Shown here in pieces: positions 5,690 through 11,419 of a stretch of 11,419 nt of DNA. The position numbers were made by a program, and so were the translations under genes. The DNA comes from BMS3Bbin11 sp034659075. Lineage in GTDB: Bacteria; Pseudomonadota; Gammaproteobacteria; BMS3Bbin11. The stretch lies in contig JAYEGM010000143.1 in NCBI GenBank assembly GCA_034659075.1, positions 1 to 11,419 on the forward strand, given 5' to 3'. Position 1 is the first letter of the stretch. The number at the start of each line of letters is the position of its first letter. Under the pieces are notes generated by a model. It was not told where the DNA came from. It did not search any database and saw only the letters and a list, made by a program, of their open reading frames with translations.

Positions 5690-6220
5690 ATGGATACTCT
5701 GAGCAAATTAATAAAAGCCATTGCTTTTGCGGCTGGCAAGCATCGTGATCAGCGACGTAAGGATGTTTGTGCATCACCTTACATCAATCACCCTATACAA
5801 CTGGTCGATGTGCTGTGTAATGAAGCGGATGTCTATGATGTTAATGTTCTCTGCGCCGCTGCTCTGCATGACACTATAGAGGACACAGAAACGACAGCTG
5901 CTGAATTAACACAGCACTTCGGGCAGCAGATCTGCACGATTGTTCTCGAAATGTCGGACGACGGAAACCTGTGCAAAACCGAACGCAAAGATGAGCAAAT
6001 TAGACATGCACCCGGCCTCAGTGATGAAGCAAAGCTGGTAAAACTGGCGGACAAAATTTGCAACCTGCGAGATGTAGCCGATAATCCGCCGGCTGGCTGG
6101 GGGCTGCAGCGGCGACAGGAATATTTTGACTGGGGGAAGGCTGTTATTGACGGCTTGCGAGGGATACATCCTGGTCTTGAAGCTATTTTTGATGAGACCT
6201 ATGCGAAAAGGCCGCGGTAA
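5690..6220 (+). CDS. Stand-alone (p)ppGpp hydrolase, MESH1-like (small alarmone hydrolase)
   Basis: An HD-fold Mn2+-dependent phosphohydrolase of 176 residues that resembles the hydrolase half of SpoT and, more closely, metazoan MESH1. It is expected to remove the 3'-pyrophosphate of (p)ppGpp in the cytoplasm and so lower alarmone levels. Visible motifs are FAAGKHRDQRRKD (13-25), PYINHP (30-35, metal ligand H34), ALHDTIEDTETT (58-69; H60, D61 and catalytic E64/D65), DDGNLCKTERK (90-100), AKLVKLADKICNLRDV (114-129; metal ligand D121) and RRQEYFDW (141-148). All key residues are present, and there is no synthetase, TGS or ACT domain, so it is hydrolase-only. Human MESH1 also acts on NADPH, an alternative substrate here. 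ATG 5690 has a weak A-rich ribosome site and follows the 79-aa gene by 14 bases. Confidence 0.9.
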   Translation: MDTLSKLIKAIAFAAGKHRDQRRKDVCASPYINHPIQLVDVLCNEADVYDVNVLCAAALHDTIEDTETTAAELTQHFGQQICTIVLEMSDDGNLCKTERKDEQIRHAPGLSDEAKLVKLADKICNLRDVADNPPAGWGLQRRQEYFDWGKAVIDGLRGIHPGLEAIFDETYAKRPR

Positions 6221-6221
6221 A

Positions 6222-6303
6222 AATCAGTCATAGGTCGTAGGTCAAACCCGTTGCTATTATTTTTTGTTTCTGTTTTTTGTCTAAGGACCCAGGACTCATG
6301 ATT
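6222..6303. repeat. Heptad-like repeats in opposite orientation around a T-rich spacer
   Basis: The left arm (6222-6243) reads AATCA, then GTCATAG-GTCGTAG-GTC. The right arm (6285-6303) reads GGACCCA-GGACTCA-TGATT. Read on the other strand, the right arm starts AATCA and continues with similar 7-base units ending in GTC. The arms thus form an imperfect inverted repeat around a spacer rich in T runs. It lies in the 93-bp gap between the hydrolase and DUF2288 genes. It could be an mRNA hairpin, a small dispersed element or slippage-derived sequence. Confidence 0.4.
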
Positions 6304-6313
6304 CAGTGTAAGA

Positions 6314-6610
6314 ATGAAAGAAAATATTGATCAAATAGCTGCACGATTAAATGCAGAGACAGCCTGTATAAGCTGGCCGGAACTGGAGCGTCATTTTGCC
6401 CGCGGAGTATTGCTGACGGTCTCTCCAGCATTGGATCTTGTTCAGCTTGGAGCGCATGTGATTCATGATGATAAAGGAATTATCGATGCCTGGCTGGAAA
6501 CAGGCGAACTCAGAAAAACTACAGATGATGATGCGCGAGGATGGAGTGAGGGTGAGTCAGTCCTTTGGGCCGTGGTTGTAGCACCGTGGGTACTGGTGCA
6601 GGAGAAATAA
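6314..6610 (+). CDS. DUF2288 family protein
   Basis: A 98-residue soluble protein of the uncharacterised DUF2288 family, found mainly in proteobacteria and cyanobacteria. Recognisable stretches are RLNAETACISWPELERHFARG (11-31), VSPALDLVQLGAHVIHDDK (36-54), with IDAWLETGELRKTTDDDA (57-74), and the closing LWAVVVAPWVLVQ (84-96), whose WAVVV-x-PWVLVQ ending is typical of the family. No catalytic or metal motif stands out. The length is normal and both ends look intact. ATG 6314 lacks a clear ribosome site. It follows the hydrolase gene by 93 bp and may share its transcript, but the intervening repeat leaves this open. It converges on ygiQ with a 13-bp gap. Confidence 0.88.
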   Translation: MKENIDQIAARLNAETACISWPELERHFARGVLLTVSPALDLVQLGAHVIHDDKGIIDAWLETGELRKTTDDDARGWSEGESVLWAVVVAPWVLVQEK

Positions 6611-6645
6611 CACGACCCTGTAACTATTTAGTGAAACGTGTTTTT
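6609..6645 (+). terminator. Possible weak terminator between convergent DUF2288 and ygiQ genes
   Basis: AACACG (6609-6614) pairs with CGTGTT (6637-6642), with the T run reaching 6645. The 22-base loop is long and the stem has only six pairs. It overlaps the last codons of the convergent ygiQ gene, so it is at best a weak stop for the plus-strand transcript. Confidence 0.3.
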
Positions 6646-8738
6646 GCAGGTGTGAATTTTTTTTTCTGTACGAATCTCTTCTGATTACGATTTTTCCCTC
6701 CGGGCTGCCAGGAAGGAACCAGGTGTTTTTTTCCGTTGCCAATCAGGTCTGCCCTTCCCATGCGTTTTAATGCCTCTCGCAATATCGGCCAGTTTTCTGG
6801 TGCGTGATAGCGCAGAAAGGCTTTGTGCAAACGACGCTGCCGGGCACCGCGGACAGACGAAACTTTTTCTGATTCACGGCTTATTTTCTTTAGTGGATTG
6901 CGTTCCGTGTGGTACATCGCCGAGGCAATGGCTAGTGGTGTGGGCAGAAAAGCCTGTACCTGATCGAGGCGGAAATTATTGGATTTCAGCCAGATTGCCA
7001 GGTTGAGCATGTCCTCGTCCGTGGTGCCGGGATGTGCAGAGATGAAGTAGGGGATTAAATACTGTTCTTTACCCGCTTCTTTAGAATACTGATCAAACAA
7101 CTGTTTGAAGCGGTCATAAGCACCGATGCCCGGTTTCATCATCTTCGATAAGGGTCCTTCTTCGATGTGCTCCGGAGCGATCTTCAGATAGCCTCCAACA
7201 TGATGGGTAGCCAGCTCTTTTATGTAGGTTTTGGAACGGACAGCCAGGTCATAACGCAGGCCTGAAGCGATAAAGATGCGCTTGATGCCTCTTATCTTGC
7301 GTGCCTTTCTGTACAGTTGAATAAGCGGTTCATGATCGGTGCCGAGGTTTTTGCAGATGCCCGGGTAAACGCAGGACAGACGCCGGCAGGAAGACTCGAT
7401 TTTTGCATCCTTGCATTTAAGCTGCCACATATTCGCCGTCGGCCCGCCGAGGTCTGAGATATTGCCGGTGAAGCCGGGCACATTGTCGCGTATGGTCTCG
7501 ATTTCATTGAGAATAGATTTTTCTGAGCGGTTCTGGATGATGCGGCCTTCGTGCTCTGTAATGGAGCAAAATGTACAGCCGCCAAAACATCCGCGCATGA
7601 TATTAATCGAGAACCGGATCATCTCCCAGGCAGGCATCTTTGCTGTGCCGTACGATGGGTGTGGCTTACGTGTATAAGGCAGTTCGTAGATGTGATCGAG
7701 TTCTTCCGTGGTCATCGGGATTGGCGGTGGGTTCAACCAGATATCGCGATTGCCATGACGCTGTATCAACGAGCGCGCGTTGCCCGGATTGGTTTCCAGG
7801 TGGAAGACCCTGGAGCTGTGGGCATAGAGTACCTTGTCAGCTTTTACCTTTTCATAGGATGGCAGCCGTAATACAGTATGTGACCTGTCCAGCCCGCGTG
7901 GCCGGCTGTGTAATGTCACGACCTGCTGGTTTGTTGCTTCAGCTGACCCTGTCTGCTGCGAGCAATCCGGTTTGCTGGCATAAGGAGCACGGTGAGGATC
8001 TGCTGCTTTATCGACTCTTCCCGGCTGATCCACATCGGTAGAATCAATTATCGTCCAGCGATCCGGAATACTGGATGTCATGAACGCTGTGCCGCGTATA
8101 TCACGTATATCCCTGATGTCTTCATTGGCCGCCAGCCGGTGTGCAATCTCGACTATTGCTCGTTCCGCATTGCCGAACAGCAGCATGTCAGCCTTGGAGT
8201 CCGGCAGGCAGGAGCGCCGTACCTTGTCAGACCAGTAGTCATAATGTGCAATACGCCTGAGGCTGGCTTCAATGCCGCCGATGATGACCGGTACATCACT
8301 GAAGGCTTCCCTGGCACGCTGGGCATAGACCAGTACTGAGCGATCAGGCCGCTTGCCTTCTTTAGCATCCGGAGTGTAGGCATCATCATGCCGCAGCCGG
8401 CGGTCCGAAGTATAGCGGTTGACCATTGAATCCATGTTGCCGGCGGTGATGCCAAAGAATAGATTGGGTTTACCCAGCTCTTTGAATGCCTTCGCACTCT
8501 GCCAGTCAGGCTGCGAGATGATTCCTACGCGGAAACCCTGAGACTCCAGCACACGGCCGATCAGCGCCATGCCAAAACTGGGATGGTCGATGTAGGCATC
8601 ACCGGTAACAATGATGATGTCGCAGCTGTCCCAGCCCAGTTCGTTCATTTCTTCCCGGCACATGGGCAGTACCGGTGCAGCGCCAAAGCGGTGTGCCCAG
8701 TGTTTACGATAGGAAAAAAGGTCTTTAGCGGTGTTCAC
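6624..8738 (-). CDS. ygiQ: YgiQ family radical SAM protein
   Basis: A 704-residue radical S-adenosylmethionine protein of the YgiQ family; its substrate and reaction are not known. The N-terminal domain carries hallmark stretches: YRKHWAHRFG (10-19), GWDSCDIIIVTGDAYIDHPS (35-54) and GMALIGRVLE (56-65), then FGITAGNMDSMVNRYT (95-110) and GGIEASLRRIAHYDYWS (154-170). The 4Fe-4S/SAM motif is C384-x3-C388-x2-C391 in RGCFGGCTFCSITEHEGR (382-399). The C-terminus is Lys/Arg-rich (670-704), as in relatives. Residues 207-215 read DIR three times, a short in-frame repeat. A variable linker follows (about 240-285). Translation starts at GTG 8738, supported by AAAGGG six bases upstream and by homology beginning at once; the ATG codons inside are too late. 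It is the last gene of a unit with two small proteins, 30 bp after the 79-aa gene. Confidence 0.93.
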   Translation of the reverse strand: MNTAKDLFSYRKHWAHRFGAAPVLPMCREEMNELGWDSCDIIIVTGDAYIDHPSFGMALIGRVLESQGFRVGIISQPDWQSAKAFKELGKPNLFFGITAGNMDSMVNRYTSDRRLRHDDAYTPDAKEGKRPDRSVLVYAQRAREAFSDVPVIIGGIEASLRRIAHYDYWSDKVRRSCLPDSKADMLLFGNAERAIVEIAHRLAANEDIRDIRDIRGTAFMTSSIPDRWTIIDSTDVDQPGRVDKAADPHRAPYASKPDCSQQTGSAEATNQQVVTLHSRPRGLDRSHTVLRLPSYEKVKADKVLYAHSSRVFHLETNPGNARSLIQRHGNRDIWLNPPPIPMTTEELDHIYELPYTRKPHPSYGTAKMPAWEMIRFSINIMRGCFGGCTFCSITEHEGRIIQNRSEKSILNEIETIRDNVPGFTGNISDLGGPTANMWQLKCKDAKIESSCRRLSCVYPGICKNLGTDHEPLIQLYRKARKIRGIKRIFIASGLRYDLAVRSKTYIKELATHHVGGYLKIAPEHIEEGPLSKMMKPGIGAYDRFKQLFDQYSKEAGKEQYLIPYFISAHPGTTDEDMLNLAIWLKSNNFRLDQVQAFLPTPLAIASAMYHTERNPLKKISRESEKVSSVRGARQRRLHKAFLRYHAPENWPILREALKRMGRADLIGNGKKHLVPSWQPGGKNRNQKRFVQKKKFTPAKTRFTK

Positions 8739-8768
8739 AATGAACCCTTTGAAATCAGGGAGTGGAGA

Positions 8769-9008
8769 CTATTTCTCCCACTCCATGGTGATGGGTTTTT
8801 CGCGTTTTTCCTGCAACTGCTCTTCTGCGGACAGTTCGTTGTCCGCAAACATAACTTTGATTTGCACCGCTTCGCTGCCGTCCATTTCACTGCGGGTTTT
8901 TTTTGTCAACTGTTTGGCATCACGGTAGCTGTCGAGAGTGTCCAGCAACTCCAGCTGTTTGACAAAACCTGCGGCAGAATCGGTGATGCGATAAACATAA
9001 TAAGGCAT
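8769..9008 (-). CDS. Small uncharacterised protein (79 aa) upstream of ygiQ
   Basis: The function is unknown. The 79-residue protein starts MPYYVYRI, then has a Leu/Asp-rich part (19-29) and a Lys-rich segment (LTKKTRSEMDG, 24 residues further on at about 24-44 overall). It ends with a very polar helix and a tail, NELSAEEQLQEKREKPITME (57-75 approximately) plus WEK. No signal peptide, membrane segment or Cys/His metal site is seen. I recall similar MPYYVY...REKP-x-x-MEWEK proteins among gammaproteobacterial hypothetical proteins, so it is probably a conserved family. ATG 9008 is preferred over the TTG at 9014 because a perfect AAGGAGG lies exactly 7 bases upstream. The gene starts 2 bases after the stop of the 96-aa gene and precedes ygiQ by 30 bp. 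Confidence 0.8.
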   Translation of the reverse strand: MPYYVYRITDSAAGFVKQLELLDTLDSYRDAKQLTKKTRSEMDGSEAVQIKVMFADNELSAEEQLQEKREKPITMEWEK

Positions 9009-9010
9009 TA

Positions 9011-9301
9011 TCAATCCTCCTTTTTTGTCGAATCACGAAATTCATCGAGCGATACGACAAAGGTATCGTTGGGTTCATCAATATATCGAGGGCGATCATT
9101 GAATTCCACGCCGCGCGCCCCGGCCAGCTCCTGCTGGCGCCGGGTGATGACTGTAAAACAGTTTCGTATCTGGTTGATGGTGTCACTGGATAACGGGTGC
9201 GTCAACTCAGGCGGTGTATAGGTGTCTTTTGCGATAGCAGTCAGTGTGCTTTTGACCAGCTGCAGTATTTCTTCTTCGTTACTGATGTCTTGATCACTCA
9301 T
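9011..9301 (-). CDS. Small uncharacterised protein (96 aa), first gene of the ygiQ unit
   Basis: The function is unknown. The 96-residue acidic soluble protein begins with a helical stretch, EEEILQLVKSTLTAIAKDT (9-27), then TPPELTHPLSSDTINQIRNC (29-48), where HPLS may mark a conserved loop. A basic stretch TRRQQELAGARG (53-64) follows, then the motif RPRYIDEPNDTFVVSLDEFR (70-89). RPRYIDEP is distinctive, and I recall it, without verification, in small conserved proteins of other gammaproteobacteria. ATG 9301 has AGGA close upstream. The stop overlaps the ribosome-site region of the next gene, leaving a 2-base gap, and a candidate promoter lies about 75 bp upstream, so it appears to head the 96aa-79aa-ygiQ operon. 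No catalytic motif is seen. Confidence 0.78.
   Translation of the reverse strand: MSDQDISNEEEILQLVKSTLTAIAKDTYTPPELTHPLSSDTINQIRNCFTVITRRQQELAGARGVEFNDRPRYIDEPNDTFVVSLDEFRDSTKKED
9016..9022 (-). promoter_or_regulatory. Perfect Shine-Dalgarno site AAGGAGG deciding the 79-aa gene start
   Basis: AAGGAGG on the minus strand lies within the last codons (Lys-Glu-Asp) of the 96-aa gene and 7 bases before ATG 9008. It excludes TTG 9014 (1 base away) as the start and suggests translational coupling of the two small genes. Confidence 0.85.
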
Positions 9302-9376
9302 AGTCCTGTACTCGTAGTGGGGTTTCAGTGTCTGAAGGATGGAAGCCAGCAGGCATGATTTCAGGAAAACCCGGCC

Positions 9377-9405
9377 ATTTTACTGCGATAGACAGCGCTT
9401 ATAAA
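9377..9405 (-). promoter_or_regulatory. Candidate promoter for the 96aa-79aa-ygiQ unit
   Basis: On the minus strand, -35-like TTTATA (9405-9400) and -10 TAAAAT (9382-9377) are spaced by 17 bp. The site lies about 75 bp upstream of ATG 9301 in the 166-bp gap after moeA. This would give the three genes a promoter separate from the molybdopterin cluster. Confidence 0.4.
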
Positions 9406-9416
9406 GCAATTAAGAG

Positions 9417-9434
9417 GTAATCCCTACAGATTAC
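9417..9434 (-). other. Small hairpin downstream of moeA
   Basis: A perfect 6-bp inverted repeat, GTAATC/GATTAC, around a 6-base loop, 34-51 bp after the moeA stop. It is flanked by a direct repeat AGGTAA (9415-9420 and 9435-9440). No T-run follows on the minus strand, so it is not a clear terminator. It may mark the 3' end of the moeA transcript. Confidence 0.3.
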
Positions 9435-9467
9435 AGGTAAGAAAGCCTATCGGACGGCTGTAGTAAT

Positions 9468-10739
9468 TCAGATAAAGCTATCAAATGGCTGCACCTGTAC
9501 CTCTTCACCCGCCGAGACACCCTGACAATCTTCCGGTAATAAAATGAAGCAATTGGCCCGGCTCATAGACATCAGTATACCCGAGCCCTGTTGACCGGTT
9601 TTTCTCACTGTTAGCTGTCCACCGGCATCCTGTTCAAGTATCCCGCGCTGGAATTCGTAGCGGCCCTTGCGCTTGAAAATATCTTCTTTGCTGGTTGCCA
9701 TTATTGTCCAGGGAGGATTTGATCTTGCACCGGCCAGATACTTCAGTGCAGGTTGTACAAACTGGTAAAATGTCACCATAACAGCGACCGGGTTCCCTGG
9801 CAGTCCAAAGAACAGACTGTTGCCAATTCGACCGTGTGTCAGTGGGCGCCCCGGTTTCATGGCAATTTTCCAGAAATGAATTTCACCGGTTTGTTCGAGA
9901 ATGGGCTTGATATAGTCTGCCTCACCCACCGAAACACCGCCGGACGTGATCACCACATCTGCCATGGCTGCGGCCTCTGCAAATGCTTTTCTCAGCGCCT
10001 CTTCACTATCTCTGACCACCCCCATATCGAGCAGCTCAACATCCAGACGTTGAAGCATGCCGTATAAGCTGTATCGATTGCTGTCATAGACGTCACCTTC
10101 CGCAAGTGCTTCACCAATCGAACGCAGTTCATCACCGGTGGAGAAAAATGCCACGCGCGGACGTCTGCGTACTCTGACTTCACCTATGCCGAGTGAGGAA
10201 AGGATACCCAGATCAGCGGGCGTCAGGATGTGCGATGCCCGTAGCACCGTCCCGCCTGTGGCGATATCTTCGCCTGCCTGACGGACGTTCTGACCCGTTC
10301 GGTGGCCATTGCCTATGCGTACGCTATCAGACTCGACAGTCTTGACCTGCTCCTGCATGACAACAGTATCGGTACCCGCCGGTATCACTGCCCCGGTCAT
10401 GATGCGGACGCACTGGCCTGCTTCACAGTGACCGCTGAACGGGGCACCGGCAAAGGATGACCCTATAAGCTTGTAGATCATCTGCTCGCTGTCCTGCGGC
10501 AGGTCCTTACCAGCCAGCGCGTAACCGTCCATCGCAGAGTTGGTATGACCCGGCACATCCAGTGGTGAAATGATGTCCTCTGCCAGCACTCTGCCGAGTG
10601 CATTGCGCAGTGTGAGTTTTTCACTGGCTGTGATGGGCTTTATCGAGTCCAGAATCCGCTGCCGGGCATCGTCGACTTTCAGGGTACCGGTCTCTGGCAC
10701 ATCGTCACAGCAGGAGGACCGGCGGATAAGGCCGCTCAT
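9468..10739 (-). CDS. moeA: Molybdopterin molybdenumtransferase MoeA
   Basis: This enzyme inserts molybdate into adenylylated molybdopterin in the last step of molybdenum cofactor synthesis, in the cytoplasm. It has 423 residues, close to the usual length of about 410. Landmarks are DVPGHTNSAMDGYAL (61-75), GQCVRIMTGAVIPAGTDTVV (108-127), the QAGEDI segment (154-159), the MoCF domain with FSTGDEL (199-205), DSNRY (219-223) and SGGVSVGEADYIK (266-278), KPGRPL (295-300), the catalytic-site loop GLPGNPVAV (312-320), and a C-terminal beta domain ending near VQVQPF. The N-terminus has a Cys-Cys pair (10-11) ahead of the usual start of homology, a small extension I have seen in other gammaproteobacterial MoeA proteins. 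Its ATG overlaps the mobB stop by 4 bases (ATGA), so translation is probably coupled. Confidence 0.96.
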   Translation of the reverse strand: MSGLIRRSSCCDDVPETGTLKVDDARQRILDSIKPITASEKLTLRNALGRVLAEDIISPLDVPGHTNSAMDGYALAGKDLPQDSEQMIYKLIGSSFAGAPFSGHCEAGQCVRIMTGAVIPAGTDTVVMQEQVKTVESDSVRIGNGHRTGQNVRQAGEDIATGGTVLRASHILTPADLGILSSLGIGEVRVRRRPRVAFFSTGDELRSIGEALAEGDVYDSNRYSLYGMLQRLDVELLDMGVVRDSEEALRKAFAEAAAMADVVITSGGVSVGEADYIKPILEQTGEIHFWKIAMKPGRPLTHGRIGNSLFFGLPGNPVAVMVTFYQFVQPALKYLAGARSNPPWTIMATSKEDIFKRKGRYEFQRGILEQDAGGQLTVRKTGQQGSGILMSMSRANCFILLPEDCQGVSAGEEVQVQPFDSFI

Positions 10740-11299
10740 GGCTGGCCCGCTCCGGAAGCTGTGGCAGATGGTGTAGCAGCGACGATGTTGTCGAGGATAA
10801 ACTGCACGATTTGCTGCGGGTTGTTGAGGTTTAACTTCGGCAGCTGCTGCCTGTTTTCGGGTATTGGAGCGTCGCTGGCAATGGCTATGATGTTGCTGTC
10901 ATCAGGAAACAGTAAGGATTTATTAAGTTCCGGGCGGTGAAGTTCTATCTTGGGATAGCTTTCATGTTTGAACCCTTCCACCAGTATCAGGTCAAGGTCC
11001 TGCATGTTCAGGCTGGAGAGCGCATCGGCCAGCGATGGCTCGCCACGCCCATCTTCAAATTCGGTTATTAGCGCCATACGTGTGCGAGAAGCTATCAGCA
11101 TCTGACTTGCGCCGGCTTCGCGCAATTCAAAACTATCCTTGCCTGGATGGTCGATATCAAAGCTGTGATGTGCATGCTTGACCACAGCCACCTTCAGGCC
11201 GCGGGCCACCAGCAAAGGCAGCAGTCGTCTCAGCAGGGTGGTCTTGCCTGTGCCGCTCCAGGCACAGAAGCCCACCATGGGTACAGTGATTCCGTTCAT
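10736..11299 (-). CDS. mobB: Molybdopterin-guanine dinucleotide biosynthesis adapter MobB
   Basis: A GTP-binding P-loop protein that assists MobA in making the guanine dinucleotide form of the molybdenum cofactor; it is accessory rather than essential in E. coli. The 187 residues carry the Walker A loop AWSGTGKTT (13-21), KHAHHSFDID (41-50) and PGKDSFELREAGA (52-64), where His/Asp-rich conservation is typical, LILVEGFKHESYPKIEL (104-120) with the Walker B-like segment, and IAIASDAP (138-145). These match E. coli MobB closely. The last 15 residues are Ala/Ser/Thr/Pro-rich and look like a nonconserved tail. It sits between mobA and moeA with 4-base ATGA overlaps on both sides. Confidence 0.95.
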   Translation of the reverse strand: MNGITVPMVGFCAWSGTGKTTLLRRLLPLLVARGLKVAVVKHAHHSFDIDHPGKDSFELREAGASQMLIASRTRMALITEFEDGRGEPSLADALSSLNMQDLDLILVEGFKHESYPKIELHRPELNKSLLFPDDSNIIAIASDAPIPENRQQLPKLNLNNPQQIVQFILDNIVAATPSATASGAGQP

Positions 11300-11419
11300 G
11301 CAGTCATTCCCGTTTTGTCCATCCTGAGACGATCGTCATCCGTGTTGATATTAAAAAAGGTCTCCATGACATCAGAAAAATCTGCCAGCGCTGTGTCATG
11401 CTGTGCATACCAGAGATCG
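11296..11419 (-). CDS. mobA: Molybdenum cofactor guanylyltransferase MobA, C-terminal 40 residues only
   Basis: The frame enters from the right edge and ends at TGA 11298-11296, overlapping the mobB start as ATGA. The 40 visible residues read DLWYAQHDTALADFSDVMET followed by FFNINTDDDRLR. The pattern W-x-x-Q-H...DFSD...F-x-NINTPxD is the usual C-terminus of MobA, the enzyme that transfers GMP from GTP to molybdopterin. The catalytic N-terminal part lies outside the window. Identification rests on this short motif plus the mobB-moeA context. Confidence 0.85.
   Translation of the reverse strand, partial: DLWYAQHDTALADFSDVMETFFNINTDDDRLRMDKTGMTA

Noticed and set aside
8093..8124. Triple DIR repeat in YgiQ as a sign of a frameshift or insertion
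   Set aside because: The repeat is in frame, the flanking family motifs are intact, and a DIRDIRG stretch is usual at this place in YgiQ proteins; at most one extra unit is present.
9009..9014. TTG 9014 as start of the 79-aa gene
   Set aside because: It would lie 1 base from the Shine-Dalgarno site; ATG 9008 has ideal 7-base spacing.
8583..9221. 212-residue plus-strand frame
   Set aside because: It spans antisense of ygiQ, the 79-aa gene and the 96-aa gene, has no ribosome site and reads as Phe-rich shadow translation.

Overview
The window looks like a chromosomal segment of a gammaproteobacterium of moderate GC content. SrkA, YaeQ, DUF2288 and a YgiQ-type radical SAM protein occur together mainly in that class, and several proteins match their E. 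coli relatives along most of their length. I cannot name genus or species. There is no transposase, integrase, CRISPR array, rRNA or tRNA gene, and nothing suggests a prophage or island. Most of the interest is in small uncharacterised genes, RNA leaders and intergenic repeats.

Left part (1-3291). A bile acid:sodium symporter-family permease is cut by the left edge (minus strand). A gene-free stretch of about 700 bp follows, holding a degenerate direct repeat, two small palindromes and a candidate promoter. Next is an exported di-haem cytochrome c peroxidase/MauG-family protein (plus strand) with a good intrinsic terminator. About 360 bp of hairpins and low-complexity sequence separates it from the next, convergent, unit.

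Middle part (3292-6610). On the minus strand, yaeQ and srkA form a likely two-gene operon. Divergent from them is a cold-shock-domain gene. It has a candidate promoter about 160 bp upstream, a leader that begins with a strong stem-loop, and a textbook terminator. After that terminator come three plus-strand genes: a 79-residue protein of unknown function, a stand-alone MESH1-like (p)ppGpp hydrolase and a DUF2288 protein. A heptad-like repeat lies before the last of these.

Right part (6611-11419). All genes are on the minus strand. Two small uncharacterised proteins (96 and 79 aa) and a YgiQ-family radical SAM protein are closely packed and read as one operon behind a candidate promoter. Upstream of them lies a molybdenum cofactor cluster, mobA (partial)-mobB-moeA, joined by two 4-base ATGA overlaps. 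It covers attachment of the nucleotide to Mo cofactor, a GTP-binding accessory step and molybdate insertion.

Two themes may deserve follow-up: the cold-shock / alarmone-hydrolase neighbourhood, and the two small proteins coupled to YgiQ. Neither amounts to a clearly new system from sequence alone.
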